Below, one piece after another: positions 8,320-18,132 of a stretch of DNA of 64,000 nt (positions within the stretch are counted from its first letter, which is position 1; the number at the start of each line of letters is the position of its first letter). Under the pieces are notes generated by a model. The model saw nothing but the letters and a program-made list of their open reading frames with translations, did not search any database and had not been told where the DNA came from. Source of the stretch: Paenibacillus sp. EZ-K15 (GTDB lineage Bacteria; Bacillota; Bacilli; Paenibacillales; Paenibacillaceae). The DNA is taken from positions 251,651 to 315,650 of the forward strand of contig NZ_PDHM01000028.1 in the NCBI RefSeq assembly GCF_002573715.1. Reading direction: 5' to 3'. The position numbers and the translations under genes are program-made.

Positions 8320-8341
8320 AAATTCAGGGAGGAGATCCGCT

Positions 8342-9436
8342 TTGGAACAAATTCCACTATATCAACATATCGTAAATGCTCTAACAGCCCAGATTGAATC
8401 CGGGGAGCTCCAGGCTGGAGATCAGCTTCCGACCGAAGCTGAGATTTCGAAAGAATACAACGTCAGCCGGATCACCTCGAAGAGGGCGCTGACCGAGCTG
8501 GAGAATGCCAAGCTGATCTACCGGATCCAAGGTAAGGGAAGTTTCGTGAGCACAGACAGGGCCCCGCACAGGCCCCTGGGCAAGACGAACAAGGAGATCC
8601 TGCTGATTCTACCGTTCACTCATAACCCGGGGCTTGGAGATTATGAAAAAGGCATCAACGAATTTCTCGCAACGACCGACTATACCCTGAACATTCAGTC
8701 CAATACGATTGTCGGACAGCGGAAGCTGCTGGAGGTCGCGCTTCAAAGCGCCAATTCGGGATTGATTCTCTACCCGATAAGCAGCATCTCGGATCTTGGC
8801 ATTCTGTATCAGTATCACCTGGCAAAGTACCCGCTTGTGACGATGGATAAATGCATTGAAGGCATTCCATTCCAGTCCGTTGTCTCCGACAACTTCGGCG
8901 GCGGATACCTGGCCTCCAAACATCTGATCGAGAATAATCATAAGAAAATCGCCTTTATCTCCTCCTTGAAGGTAGAGAACTCTTCCTCGATCCGAGAGCG
9001 GTATTTCGGTTATTTGAAGGCTCTGTATGATTACAGCCTGATCGATTACAGCGTCAGTGACTTGACCGACCGGTACTTAACCCATGACAACGACAACGGC
9101 AGAGAATACTATATTCAGTTTATTCAATCCGTTGTGACGCAGGGAATTACGGGGATTGTTGCCGAGAATGACCTGATTGCCATCGAGATCATTCAGATTG
9201 CCAAAGAGCTGGGTCTGTCGGTACCGGATGATTTCTCCATCGTGGGCTTTGACAACATTCATCTCGCAAGCTTCGTTGAACCCAAGCTAACCACCATATC
9301 CCAGGACTTTGGACAGATGGGATATCAAGCTGCACGAAGCCTTATCACCCTGATCGAGAATTCCCTGGATCAACCTAATGAGAATGTCGTAGTTCCCGTT
9401 CGTCTCATTGAACGTCAGACCGTAAAGAAGCTGTAA
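8342..9436 (+). CDS. GntR-family regulator with LacI-type sugar-sensing domain
   Basis: A 364-residue regulator of the AraR type. The N-terminal GntR winged helix (about 1-70) includes GDQLPTEAEISKEYNVSRITSKRALTELE. The rest is a periplasmic-binding-protein/LacI-like domain ending with DFSIVGFDNIHLASFVEPKLTTI. The start is TTG at 8342 after GGAGGAG. It lies 34 bp ahead of a GH92 alpha-mannosidase in what is plainly a two-gene operon, so the inducer is probably mannose or a mannoside released by that enzyme (inference). Confidence 0.88.
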   Translation: MEQIPLYQHIVNALTAQIESGELQAGDQLPTEAEISKEYNVSRITSKRALTELENAKLIYRIQGKGSFVSTDRAPHRPLGKTNKEILLILPFTHNPGLGDYEKGINEFLATTDYTLNIQSNTIVGQRKLLEVALQSANSGLILYPISSISDLGILYQYHLAKYPLVTMDKCIEGIPFQSVVSDNFGGGYLASKHLIENNHKKIAFISSLKVENSSSIRERYFGYLKALYDYSLIDYSVSDLTDRYLTHDNDNGREYYIQFIQSVVTQGITGIVAENDLIAIEIIQIAKELGLSVPDDFSIVGFDNIHLASFVEPKLTTISQDFGQMGYQAARSLITLIENSLDQPNENVVVPVRLIERQTVKKL

Positions 9437-9470
9437 CACGCCTATTTCTAAAATCAAAGGAGACTTTTGC

Positions 9471-11663
9471 ATGTTAAACTATATCGATACAAGGCAAGGC
9501 ACCAACAATCAGTACACTTATTCCAACGGGAATGCGCTCCCTTATACGGGTGTACCTTTCGGTATGAACCACTTTGTTGTCCAAACCAAAAACGAAGGAA
9601 GCTGGTTCTTCAACCCCAATGACCGCGTCTTCCAAGGCATTCGCCTGACACACCAGCCAAGTCCATGGATGGGCGACTTCGCCCACTTCCTGATGACGCC
9701 GATTGCGGACGACAAAATCAGAGGGTCTGTCTTCACCTGTCAAAGCTCCTACCGGCCCGAAGAAGCTATATTCAAGCCCCACTATCTCAAAGTGAAGCAG
9801 CAGCGTTATAACATTACCACGGAGCTGGTTCCCAGCACCTACGGTGCGGCAATGCGGATGAAATACAATTCCGGGCAGCAGGCAGGCTTCGTGCTGAACG
9901 TTAATAACAAAAGCGAATTCCGACTGGATGCAGCCCAGCGCAGACTAACGGGCTATGTCAGCAACTTCGCAGGCTGTCACGATGACGGGTTCCGTATGTA
10001 CGTAGCCATGAGCTTTAGCAAGGACATAGATCTCGCAACAACAGGTTATTACAACGAGGAAGGCCAGTTCTTCCCTGAGGTTGCTTTTGGCGGTGTCGAC
10101 CAGCATGTCGTCATTCGTTTCAAAGACTGTGAAAGGGACGTGCTGGAGGTTAAACTGGCAACGTCGTTTATTAGCCTGGAACAAGCAGAGCTTAACCTTG
10201 CGCGCGCGCTGAACACATCCCTGGATGAGCAGAAGGAATTGGCTGCACAAGCTTGGAATCATTACCTGAACAAAATCCGGGTCACTCACCCGAACGAAGA
10301 ATATATGCGGACCTTCTATACTTGCCTTTACCGCATGTTCCTGTTCCCGCAGAAGTTCTATGAGCTTGATGCCAACATGGAGCCGGTACATTACGATACA
10401 ACGGCCCGATCTGTCAAGAAAGGGATTCTCTATACCAACAACGGCTTCTGGGATACTTACAGAACCGTATATCCGCTCTATTCCATCATCGCTCCGAAAG
10501 AATATGAAGAAATGCTGGAAGGTTTCCTGAATTCCTACCGCGAAACCGGCTTCCTGCCGAAATGGCTGTCTCCGGATGAGCGCGGACTGATGCCAGGTAC
10601 GCTTATTGATGCCGTCATTGCGGATGCCGCGGCTAAAGGATTGGCTCCGCACCTGATGCCGGAGCTGCTGGAAGCCATGCTGACTGCTGCTACCACGCAG
10701 AGCGGAAAGGACTGTTATGGACGTCAGGGAACGATGGACTACATACAGTACGGTTACGTGCCAAACACCTATCACGAGAGCGTGAACCACACGCTGGATT
10801 ACGCATACAGCGACTACTGCATCAGCCGCGTGGCCGATGTCTTGGGCCGATCAGATGTAGCGGATCAATATAGACAGAGCGCGCTCAACTACAAGAATAT
10901 CTTCGATACGGAAACCGGGTTCATGCGGGCAAAGGATCCGAACGGCCAGTTTCGACCGGATTTTAGCGATACGAGCTGGGGGCTCGATTATGCCGAAGGA
11001 AGCGCCTGGCAGACCAGCTTTGCAGTGTTCCAGGATTTCCAGGGTTTGATTGAGGAGTACGGTTCGAAAGAACGCTTTTTCGACAAAATCACCGAATTGT
11101 GCAACAAAGCACCGGACTTCGACGTGCGGGGCTACGGCTTTGAAATTCATGAGATGAGTGAGATGGCTGCCATCGACTATGGCCAGCTGGCGATTTCCAA
11201 CCAGCCAAGCTTCCATATTCCTTATCTGTTCAACTATGTAGGGCAGCCGGCTTCTTCCCAGGTTGTCATTAAGCAGCTGATGTCGAACCTGTTCAACAGC
11301 GGCTTTAACGGCTTCCCGGGTGACGAGGACAATGGAAGCATGTCCGGATGGTATGTATTCAGCTCCATGGGCTTCTACCCGGTATGTCCAGGCAGCAATG
11401 AATACGTCCTCGGTATCCCGTTATTCGACAGCGTGAGCATTGAGCTGCCAAACGGGAAGCAGATGTTGGTTCATACCAACAACAATAATCCGCAGTCCAA
11501 TTTCGTTGCGAACGTTCAATTAGAGGGACAGGATTATACCAAGCTGTACATTACGCATGAGGATATACTGGCAGGCAAGTCCCTTGATTTCCGTCTCGGA
11601 CTGGCTCCAAGCTACCGTTCTTACAGCTCTGATGAGCTGCCGTTCTCGATATCGAAGAAGTAA
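9471..11663 (+). CDS. GH92-family alpha-mannosidase
   Basis: A 730-residue enzyme of glycoside hydrolase family 92, calcium-dependent inverting exo-alpha-mannosidases. It has the N-terminal beta-sandwich start (YIDTRQGTNN, GNALPYTGVPFGM), GFWDTYRTVYPLYSI at the beginning of the helical barrel, and the conserved C-terminal segment GFPGDEDNGSMSGWYVFSSMGFYPVCPG carrying catalytic acidic residues of the family. No signal peptide or anchor is present, so it should act inside the cell on imported short mannosides. That is less usual than the secreted Bacteroidota enzymes. It is co-transcribed with its GntR/LacI-type regulator and ends at a strong terminator. Confidence 0.93.
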   Translation: MLNYIDTRQGTNNQYTYSNGNALPYTGVPFGMNHFVVQTKNEGSWFFNPNDRVFQGIRLTHQPSPWMGDFAHFLMTPIADDKIRGSVFTCQSSYRPEEAIFKPHYLKVKQQRYNITTELVPSTYGAAMRMKYNSGQQAGFVLNVNNKSEFRLDAAQRRLTGYVSNFAGCHDDGFRMYVAMSFSKDIDLATTGYYNEEGQFFPEVAFGGVDQHVVIRFKDCERDVLEVKLATSFISLEQAELNLARALNTSLDEQKELAAQAWNHYLNKIRVTHPNEEYMRTFYTCLYRMFLFPQKFYELDANMEPVHYDTTARSVKKGILYTNNGFWDTYRTVYPLYSIIAPKEYEEMLEGFLNSYRETGFLPKWLSPDERGLMPGTLIDAVIADAAAKGLAPHLMPELLEAMLTAATTQSGKDCYGRQGTMDYIQYGYVPNTYHESVNHTLDYAYSDYCISRVADVLGRSDVADQYRQSALNYKNIFDTETGFMRAKDPNGQFRPDFSDTSWGLDYAEGSAWQTSFAVFQDFQGLIEEYGSKERFFDKITELCNKAPDFDVRGYGFEIHEMSEMAAIDYGQLAISNQPSFHIPYLFNYVGQPASSQVVIKQLMSNLFNSGFNGFPGDEDNGSMSGWYVFSSMGFYPVCPGSNEYVLGIPLFDSVSIELPNGKQMLVHTNNNNPQSNFVANVQLEGQDYTKLYITHEDILAGKSLDFRLGLAPSYRSYSSDELPFSISKK

Positions 11664-11690
11664 CTGTTACAGCTATGCTCATATAAGTAA

Positions 11691-11737
11691 GGGGCATCCC
11701 CATTTAGGTTAGCAGCCTGGGGATGCCCCTTTTTTGT
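11691..11737 (+). terminator. Rho-independent terminator after the mannosidase
   Basis: GGGGCATCCCCA pairs with TGGGGATGCCCC (11691-11729) and is followed by TTTTTTGTT. Confidence 0.92.
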
Positions 11738-11884
11738 TATCCCGCTTTTCAGCAATTGGTTATATAAGATCAACAACACAGAGTCTTCTTCCTAATATTG
11801 AAATAACAGGAATTTTCAAGATCACCTCGGGTAACAATACACTTGATTCACATTATGATCGATTACTAAGAGATCGCGGGGTGA

Positions 11885-13558
11885 TTGTCGTTGTGGTCAG
11901 TGATTGTATCCTATATTCCGAAGTGGACGATTTGGGTTCAAGCTTTACTACTCGTACTGGTACCCATCCTCTTGCTGGCGTTAACCAATTGGTTTCGGAA
12001 ATCTATTAATTCGAGTTACTCCCTCAAACCGAACAAACCCTCTCCCCCCGAGAGGGAGGATAGCATTTCACCGCAGGCTCTCATGACGGGGTTTTACGAT
12101 GCGGATTTAACATCCGTCCGTAAAGCAATCGGTAACAATTGGGACGTGGAATTCAGGGAATTTACGATCCGGGGCACGGGAACGAGGGCAGCCATCGTTT
12201 TTGTCGACGGATTGATGGATAGCGATCTTATGGACACCCATCTCATAAGGCCCCTCATGTTGGTGGGAATTCCGGAAGCGGAGCAGGAAAACTTTAATCA
12301 TTCAAGCGATGCTATCAAAGCCTACGTCAGCAGCCAGATGCTCCCTGTAAGCGAGATTAAGCATGTTGGTGGATTATTGGAACTCGTACAAGCTGTTCTT
12401 GCGGGCACACCTGGTTTGTTGGTTGAGGGAATGCAAGGCGCCTTTCTGGTTGGTTCAGCCAAGGGAAAGAGTCGAAATATAGAAGAGCCTTTATCCGAGG
12501 CTCTCCTTCGAGGTCCTCGAATCGGGTTTACCGAGAGACTGTCAGACAATACGGGGCTGCTAAGACTACATGGAAAAAACGAGAGTCTGCTCCTTACCAG
12601 ATTTGAGGTAGGGAACCGCGTGAAAAAGGATCTGGTCATCGCCTATATGAAAGATATTGCCGACCCGAAGCTGGTCGATGAGGTCGTTACGCGAATTCAG
12701 AAAATCGAAATCGATGACCCTCTTGAATCGGGATACATCGAGCAATTGATTGAGGAAAATGCCATGAGTCCTTTTCAGCAAGTGCAAAACACGGAAAGAC
12801 CCGACAGGGTGATCGGGGCTTTACTGGAAGGGCGGGTAGCTATCCTGCTTGACGGCACGCCGTATGCTCTAATCGTGCCTGTCACGTTCAGCATGCTGCT
12901 GCAGTCGCCGGAGGATTATTACGAGAGATGGATCTCGGGATCGTTTGTCCGCTTATTGCGTTTTCTCTCCGCCCTGCTGGCACTTCTGGCTCCCGCACTG
13001 TACATTTCGTTTATTTCGTTTCATCCCGGTCTAATTCCGACCAAGCTAGCGTTAACAATTATTGAATCCAGGCAAGGTGTGCCTTTTCCCTCACTTATTG
13101 AAGCGCTCATTATGGAAATAGCCATAGAAATATTACGGGAGGCCGGTATCAGATTGCCCAAACCAATCGGACCTGCGATGGGTATCGTAGGCGGTCTGAT
13201 TATTGGCGATGCTGCCGTAAATGCCGGAATTGTTAGTCCGTTTCTCGTTATTGTCGTGGCAGTAACCGCGATCTCCTCCTTCACGATCCCGGTCTACAGT
13301 GCCGGCATTACGCTGCGTGTTCTCCGGTTTACCGCGATGTTCTTTGCGGCAGTGCTTGGGTTATTTGGAGTCGTTATGTTCTTCCTGCTTCTCTGCAGTC
13401 ATTTGGTCATACTGAAGAGCTTCGGCGTACCTTATGCAAGTCCAATGGTGCCTTACGGGATAAGTGACTTGAAGGACTTCCTCATCCGCTTCCCCTTGAA
13501 GGTGATGAAGAAACGACCTCAAATGTTAAAACCGCAAGACCCCGACCGCAGAAATTAA
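11885..13558 (+). CDS. Spore germination protein, GerA family (receptor subunit A)
   Basis: A 557-residue A-subunit of a germinant receptor, placed in the spore inner membrane. The soluble N-terminal domain carries the family segments FREFTIRGTGTRAAIVFVDGL and ESLLLTRFEVGNR. The C-terminal half has about five or six membrane segments and the conserved PFPSLIEALIMEIAIEILREAGIRLPKPIGPAMGIVGGLIIGDAAVNAGIVSP. The start used is a TTG; another TTG at 11891 has better spacing from GCGGGG. An extra hydrophobic segment precedes the usual domain, so the N-terminus is uncertain. It is the first gene of a three-gene ger operon. Confidence 0.93.
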   Translation: MSLWSVIVSYIPKWTIWVQALLLVLVPILLLALTNWFRKSINSSYSLKPNKPSPPEREDSISPQALMTGFYDADLTSVRKAIGNNWDVEFREFTIRGTGTRAAIVFVDGLMDSDLMDTHLIRPLMLVGIPEAEQENFNHSSDAIKAYVSSQMLPVSEIKHVGGLLELVQAVLAGTPGLLVEGMQGAFLVGSAKGKSRNIEEPLSEALLRGPRIGFTERLSDNTGLLRLHGKNESLLLTRFEVGNRVKKDLVIAYMKDIADPKLVDEVVTRIQKIEIDDPLESGYIEQLIEENAMSPFQQVQNTERPDRVIGALLEGRVAILLDGTPYALIVPVTFSMLLQSPEDYYERWISGSFVRLLRFLSALLALLAPALYISFISFHPGLIPTKLALTIIESRQGVPFPSLIEALIMEIAIEILREAGIRLPKPIGPAMGIVGGLIIGDAAVNAGIVSPFLVIVVAVTAISSFTIPVYSAGITLRVLRFTAMFFAAVLGLFGVVMFFLLLCSHLVILKSFGVPYASPMVPYGISDLKDFLIRFPLKVMKKRPQMLKPQDPDRRN

Positions 13559-13587
13559 TCAAACTAAGCATGAAATGAGGTAGGACC

Positions 13588-14697
13588 ATGAGCGGCTCCA
13601 GTATCCAGACCAAAGACCAGATTACCACCTCCCAAGCTGCCGTCATGATCATTAACTACATGCTGGGCGCCGGTATACTGACGCTCCCCAGAACGACGGT
13701 GGAGGCGGCCAAAACCCCGGACGTATGGATCTCCATTCTCCTCTCCGGTTTGATCATCCTGCTGGCAGGATTCATCGTCGTGATATTATGCCGCAGATTT
13801 CAGGGAAAAACATGGTTTCAGTTCGTACCCGAAATCACGGGAAAATGGGTGGCCTTCATTTTGAGTTTGCTGTTTATTAGTTATCTCATTACTATAGCTG
13901 CTTTTGAGATCCGGGTTATGGCGGAGGTAACGGGGTTATATCTACTGGAGGGTACGCCCGTTTGGGCCATCGTGATGACTTTCATGTGGATCGGTCTATA
14001 TTTATCCACAGGAGGAATCAACTGCATCGCTAGAATCTACGAAATTATTCTGCCGATTACGCTTGTTTTCTTTATCATAGCGATTCTGTTAAGCAGCAGT
14101 ATATTTGATATCAACAATTTAAGACCCGTGCTTGGCTCAGGATTCATGCCTGTTCTGCAAGGGATTAAACCATCGCTGCTATCGTTCATCGGTTACGAGA
14201 TTATGTTTGTTGCCATGGCGTTTATGAAGTCTCCCAAGAAAGGTACCAAAGCCATGCTCGTTGGCATTACGGTTCCTATGGTCATCTATTTAATCACCGT
14301 CATTATGGTTATTGGGGGGATCTCCATTCACGGTGTGCAAAAGAGAACCTGGCCGACACTGGACTTAATGCGAAGTTTTGAAATGCAGGGCCTGATATTC
14401 GAGCGTTTTGAATCCCTGCTGCTTGTCATCTGGATCATGCAAATATTCTCGACCTTTACCGTCGCGCATTACGCGGCCTCACTAGGCTGGTCCCAGCTGC
14501 TGAAAAAGAATATACGCCCCTTCCTCTTCATCATGCTTCCCGTTATCTTCCTCATTGCAATGATTCCGAAAGATGTATCGGAGACGTTCAAGCTGGGAGA
14601 TACCGTAGGTTACATGTCGATCTACTTATTCGGTGGATTGCCGCTCATACTATTACTGATCAGCATCGTCCGCAAGAAAGGTGTGAAGCCGAAATGA
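13588..14697 (+). CDS. Spore germination permease, GerB family (receptor subunit B)
   Basis: A 369-residue, ten-segment membrane protein of the GerAB (amino acid/polyamine/organocation-like) family. The N-terminus has QAAVMIINYMLGAGILTLPRT, typical of the family. It forms the ligand-binding membrane subunit of the germinant receptor with the A and C subunits encoded on either side. It begins 29 bp after the A gene and overlaps the C gene by 4 bp (ATGA). Confidence 0.93.
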   Translation: MSGSSIQTKDQITTSQAAVMIINYMLGAGILTLPRTTVEAAKTPDVWISILLSGLIILLAGFIVVILCRRFQGKTWFQFVPEITGKWVAFILSLLFISYLITIAAFEIRVMAEVTGLYLLEGTPVWAIVMTFMWIGLYLSTGGINCIARIYEIILPITLVFFIIAILLSSSIFDINNLRPVLGSGFMPVLQGIKPSLLSFIGYEIMFVAMAFMKSPKKGTKAMLVGITVPMVIYLITVIMVIGGISIHGVQKRTWPTLDLMRSFEMQGLIFERFESLLLVIWIMQIFSTFTVAHYAASLGWSQLLKKNIRPFLFIMLPVIFLIAMIPKDVSETFKLGDTVGYMSIYLFGGLPLILLLISIVRKKGVKPK

Positions 14698-15899
14698 ACA
14701 GATACATAAGATATGCGTCCGTATTGTCGGCAAGTTTGCTGCTTTTTCTGACAACCGGCTGCTGGAGCAGCAACGAGATTGAGGATGTCAGTGTCATTGT
14801 AGGTTTGGGACTGGATACTGCGAATGAGTCCAGGTTCGAACGGGAGATCAATCAACAGGGAGCAGCCTACCCCAAAAAGAAAGTGGTTACGGCAACGGTC
14901 CAGATTGTACCCCCGATTACAGGGAAAAATGAGAAACAAAGCGGGAGCAGTTCCTCATCACCAAGCAAGGCTTACCTGAATGAACAATTAACGGGAGATT
15001 CCGTCTTCCAAATCTTCCGTCAATTTTCTTTACGCAGAGACCGTCCGATTGTTGCCCACCATCTGAAGGTTATCGTGGTTTCAAGCGATCTAGCCAAAAG
15101 GTATAGCTTGGAACAGATATTTGACTTTATTCTCCGCGATAACGATGTCCGCCCCAGCTGTCTGGTGGTGGTTAGCCACCGCAGCGCACTTGAAGCGTTG
15201 AGCTCCACCGAGCCTGGGGAAATCCCCGCTCTCTACTTAACGGGACTCGTGGATAACCGCTATCGCTCCAACAAAATCATTCCCCCCATGTCACTCATTA
15301 AGCTCGACAGCACCATGCAATCGGGGGAAAGCTTCCTATTGCAGAATGTCGTTACCGCCCGAAGCGAGCATAAATTTTCAGGAGCCGCCATTTTTAAAGG
15401 CAGCTCCAAGAAATGGATCGGAGAGTTAAGCCAATATGATTTGGAAGGCTTAATATGGGTCATGGGAGATGTTAAGGGAGGAGCCTTGAAGACATATGCG
15501 CCAAAAAACGGGCATACCGTAACCTTCGAGCCAAAGAATTCCAAGAGCACCATCATTCCTAAAGTTCAGGGAGACGAGATTTCTTTTCATATCAAAATCG
15601 AATCGGATGGCAGATTAATCGAGGACTGGAGCTTCCCCGAAATCCCCTCATCCGGGGAATATATCCATGAGTTGGAGCAGCAGTTTGAAGAAGAGGCCCG
15701 TAAACAGATCAAACAAGTCCTGGACAAAATGCAGCATGTCTATCATGTGGACGTTGGGGGTTTTGGAGAACGGCTGCGCATCAAGCACCCGAAAATTTGG
15801 AAAAAAGTGAAGGAGAACTGGGAAGAAACTTTTAGTCATGTTCCCATTACGTATGAGGTAAACATGAATATCACCGACTTCGGTTCCTCAACAGACTAA
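14694..15899 (+). CDS. Spore germination lipoprotein, GerC family (receptor subunit C)
   Basis: A 401-residue lipoprotein of the Ger(x)C family. The signal peptide ends in a lipobox (FLTTGC) and is followed by WSSNEIEDVSVIVGLGLD, the family's usual mature start. It would be anchored on the outer face of the spore inner membrane and completes the receptor. Start and stop overlap with the B gene indicates translational coupling. No spore-specific sigma-G promoter was recognised with confidence upstream of the operon. Confidence 0.93.
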   Translation: MNRYIRYASVLSASLLLFLTTGCWSSNEIEDVSVIVGLGLDTANESRFEREINQQGAAYPKKKVVTATVQIVPPITGKNEKQSGSSSSSPSKAYLNEQLTGDSVFQIFRQFSLRRDRPIVAHHLKVIVVSSDLAKRYSLEQIFDFILRDNDVRPSCLVVVSHRSALEALSSTEPGEIPALYLTGLVDNRYRSNKIIPPMSLIKLDSTMQSGESFLLQNVVTARSEHKFSGAAIFKGSSKKWIGELSQYDLEGLIWVMGDVKGGALKTYAPKNGHTVTFEPKNSKSTIIPKVQGDEISFHIKIESDGRLIEDWSFPEIPSSGEYIHELEQQFEEEARKQIKQVLDKMQHVYHVDVGGFGERLRIKHPKIWKKVKENWEETFSHVPITYEVNMNITDFGSSTD

Positions 15900-15902
15900 A
15901 CG

Positions 15903-15933
15903 AGCGCTGACGAATACTGTCAGCGCTTTATGT
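15903..15933 (+). terminator. Terminator between the ger operon and the convergent permease
   Basis: AGCGCTGAC-GAATACT-GTCAGCGCT (15903-15927) is a perfect 9-bp stem followed by TTTATGTTT. The hairpin is equally usable by the convergent gene. Confidence 0.8.
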
Positions 15934-15943
15934 TTGCTATAGC

Positions 15944-17359
15944 TTACACCAGAAACATCGCCACAACAGTAGTCACGGCCAGCCCCATCAGCACCGGCTT
16001 CAAATTCCGTCTTGCAAGCTCGAATGGGCTGACCCCGCAGATGGCTGCGGCCGGGATCAATGCCCAAGGAATGAGCGTGCCGCCTCCTACCCAGATTGCG
16101 GCAACCTGCCCAAGCGCCGTCAAGGTAGCCGCTCCCGAGCCGATGGCGGTTGCAAACAGCTGGGCGATTGAGCCGGCAAGCGATATACCCGAGAAGCCCG
16201 AACCGTCAAGCCCTGTAATGGCGCCGGTGATCGTCAATGTTACCGAACCCACCGCACCGTTCAGCGGCACCGCATTCGCGAGGGCAACCCCCAGGTCGTT
16301 CACGATCCCATGGGATGTTTCCGGAAGCACTTTACCGAACAATTCGGTAAATGCCGCATCCCCCAGATAAAAGAACGCCGCAATAGGAATGACGGGACCG
16401 AATACCTTGAATCCAAACATGAATCCCTCGATCAAATACGAGGTGACCTTCTCTAATCCCCGGTTGCGGTGAGCCAGCAAGGCAATGACACTGAGGATAA
16501 GGACGGCTGTGCCGCCGACCAAGGCCGTTGCATCTCCGCCCTGCAGCTTTAGGATGAACATGGCGACAACGTCTGCCGCGAACAACAGCAAAATGACGAT
16601 AGCCAACCATTTTTTCATTACCGGGGATACCGCCGAAACAGCATCATCCTCTTCGGTACGCGTGGTAAGCGCGTCTCCCGTGCTTTTAATGGTTACCAGT
16701 CCATCTCTCCAGCTGCCGTTCCGCTGATCTCGGCGCATCATCCAGAATGCCGTTACGGTTGTCACAAGTCCCATGACGATCACGAGCGGCACACTGGCAG
16801 CCATAACGCTGGATACAGGCAATCCGGCTGCATCCGCTGTTAATTTAGGCGCACCTTGGATAATATAATCTCCCGATAGCGCAATGCCGTGACCGAACAG
16901 ATTCATTGCCACCGCAGCACCAAGGGCCGGCAAACCCACACGGATGGCCACAGGCAGCAGGACTGCACCAATTAACGCAACTGCCGGTGACGGCCAGAAG
17001 AAAAAGGACGTGACCATCATAATGATTCCGATGCCCCAGTAAGCCATCGCGGGAGTACGTAGAAACCGGGTTAGCGGGGCCACCATCGTCTCGTTGATCC
17101 CCGTCTTGATCAGGACTCGGCTCATCGCCACGATGATCGATATAATCATGATGGTGCCCATCAGCTCTTTGGTCGCATAGATGAATGAATGAAACACGCC
17201 GGAGACCGAGCCGCTTAGCGTTTCCGTAGCCAGAAGGCCAAGCGCAAATATTCCGGTAATACAAATAAGCGACGTATCGCGCCGCCGAATCAACAGCGTC
17301 ATGATCAAGACGATAAACGCCAGGTACACCCAGTGAATCGCGGTTAAATGAATCCCCAT
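15944..17359 (-). CDS. Predicted carboxylate/ion permease
   Basis: A 471-residue polytopic membrane protein with about 12 hydrophobic segments and a hydrophilic loop near residues 205-235. Glycine- and proline-rich re-entrant-like segments (FFWPSPAVALIGAVLLPV, GHGIALSGDYIIQGAPKLTADAAGLPV, NAVPLNGAVGSVTLTITGAITGLDGSGFSG) resemble ion-transporter-superfamily permeases. I cannot name the subfamily; a YhfA-like or gluconate/citrate-type transporter is possible. It is a single gene, convergent with the ger operon. Confidence 0.6.
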   Translation of the reverse strand: MGIHLTAIHWVYLAFIVLIMTLLIRRRDTSLICITGIFALGLLATETLSGSVSGVFHSFIYATKELMGTIMIISIIVAMSRVLIKTGINETMVAPLTRFLRTPAMAYWGIGIIMMVTSFFFWPSPAVALIGAVLLPVAIRVGLPALGAAVAMNLFGHGIALSGDYIIQGAPKLTADAAGLPVSSVMAASVPLVIVMGLVTTVTAFWMMRRDQRNGSWRDGLVTIKSTGDALTTRTEEDDAVSAVSPVMKKWLAIVILLLFAADVVAMFILKLQGGDATALVGGTAVLILSVIALLAHRNRGLEKVTSYLIEGFMFGFKVFGPVIPIAAFFYLGDAAFTELFGKVLPETSHGIVNDLGVALANAVPLNGAVGSVTLTITGAITGLDGSGFSGISLAGSIAQLFATAIGSGAATLTALGQVAAIWVGGGTLIPWALIPAAAICGVSPFELARRNLKPVLMGLAVTTVVAMFLV

Positions 17360-17548
17360 ATGAAGTCACGCCCTTTCCCAGGCAGCAGGTTTTATGTGAC
17401 TACATCTTATGCATGGGCCTGGGCAAAGGTTAATTCGGGATCGTACCATGACTCACAACTCGCTTGGGCATCTCATATACTTGGTAAGTTATGACCTATT
17501 CCATCTAGATTATGGTAAAATAATCAAAACATAAAAGAGGTGTACAGC

Positions 17549-18091
17549 ATGCCAAATCGGGAACAACGCTTCATCGCTATAGCCGCGATCATTCAGGTGA
17601 TTATCGTTGCTATCTTGGGGTATAACCGTGTTCGGGATTCTATCCGATTTACCAATGAGACATTTGATCCTTCGTTCTTGTCTCAAGGGGCCTACATTCT
17701 ATTATCTCTCGTTATATTTCTCCTGTTCATTGCCGCTTCGTTAGGGGCATGGGCACAAAAGACATGGGGATGGTCGGCAACAGTCGGACTATATGTCACA
17801 TTCATATTTTCCATCTTCATGTCAACAGGTGTTGCCATGCGAGTGTCCGACATTGATATCAACGCGCAATTCTTTTGGAAACCTATACTCTTGATTATAA
17901 TCTCCATTGCTGCGCTATGGTTTTGGTTTCGAGCGGCCATCCGCAGCAGATTCCATCTACAGCTGAAATCAGCGATATTGCTTTCTTTGATTGCCAGCAT
18001 CGGGTTCATTCTCCTCGCAGTTCTTATAGATTACCTCCAATTCAGAATCATGGACCACTGGATTTCCAACATCATCTCCAATTCGGTATAG
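17549..18091 (+). CDS. Hypothetical four-helix membrane protein
   Basis: A 180-residue protein with four clear hydrophobic stretches (about residues 8-25, 45-66, 76-95 and 108-126) and a fifth near 140-160. No family is recognised. The ATG at 17549 is preferred over an in-frame GTG at 17540, because AGAGG at 17535-17540 then sits at normal spacing. It lies 41 bp ahead of the response regulator of Bce-type module 1 and could be co-transcribed with it, but nothing else links them. Confidence 0.6.
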   Translation: MPNREQRFIAIAAIIQVIIVAILGYNRVRDSIRFTNETFDPSFLSQGAYILLSLVIFLLFIAASLGAWAQKTWGWSATVGLYVTFIFSIFMSTGVAMRVSDIDINAQFFWKPILLIIISIAALWFWFRAAIRSRFHLQLKSAILLSLIASIGFILLAVLIDYLQFRIMDHWISNIISNSV

Positions 18092-18132
18092 TAGGTACAT
18101 GATGTAGTTTGGAGTTAAAAGGAGCTGGAACC

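Noticed and set aside
8157..8357. 66-residue minus-strand ORF upstream of the GntR gene
   Set aside because: It lies in AT-rich DNA across the GntR promoter and ribosome binding site, with no start signal.
11734..12009. 91-residue ORF before the GerA-family gene
   Set aside because: It overlaps the start of the GerA-type gene in another frame, has no ribosome binding site and no family resemblance.
15930..16370. 146-residue ORF antisense to the permease gene
   Set aside because: Its Ala/Pro/Thr-rich sequence is the mirror of a transmembrane gene; the opposite strand encodes the convincing protein.
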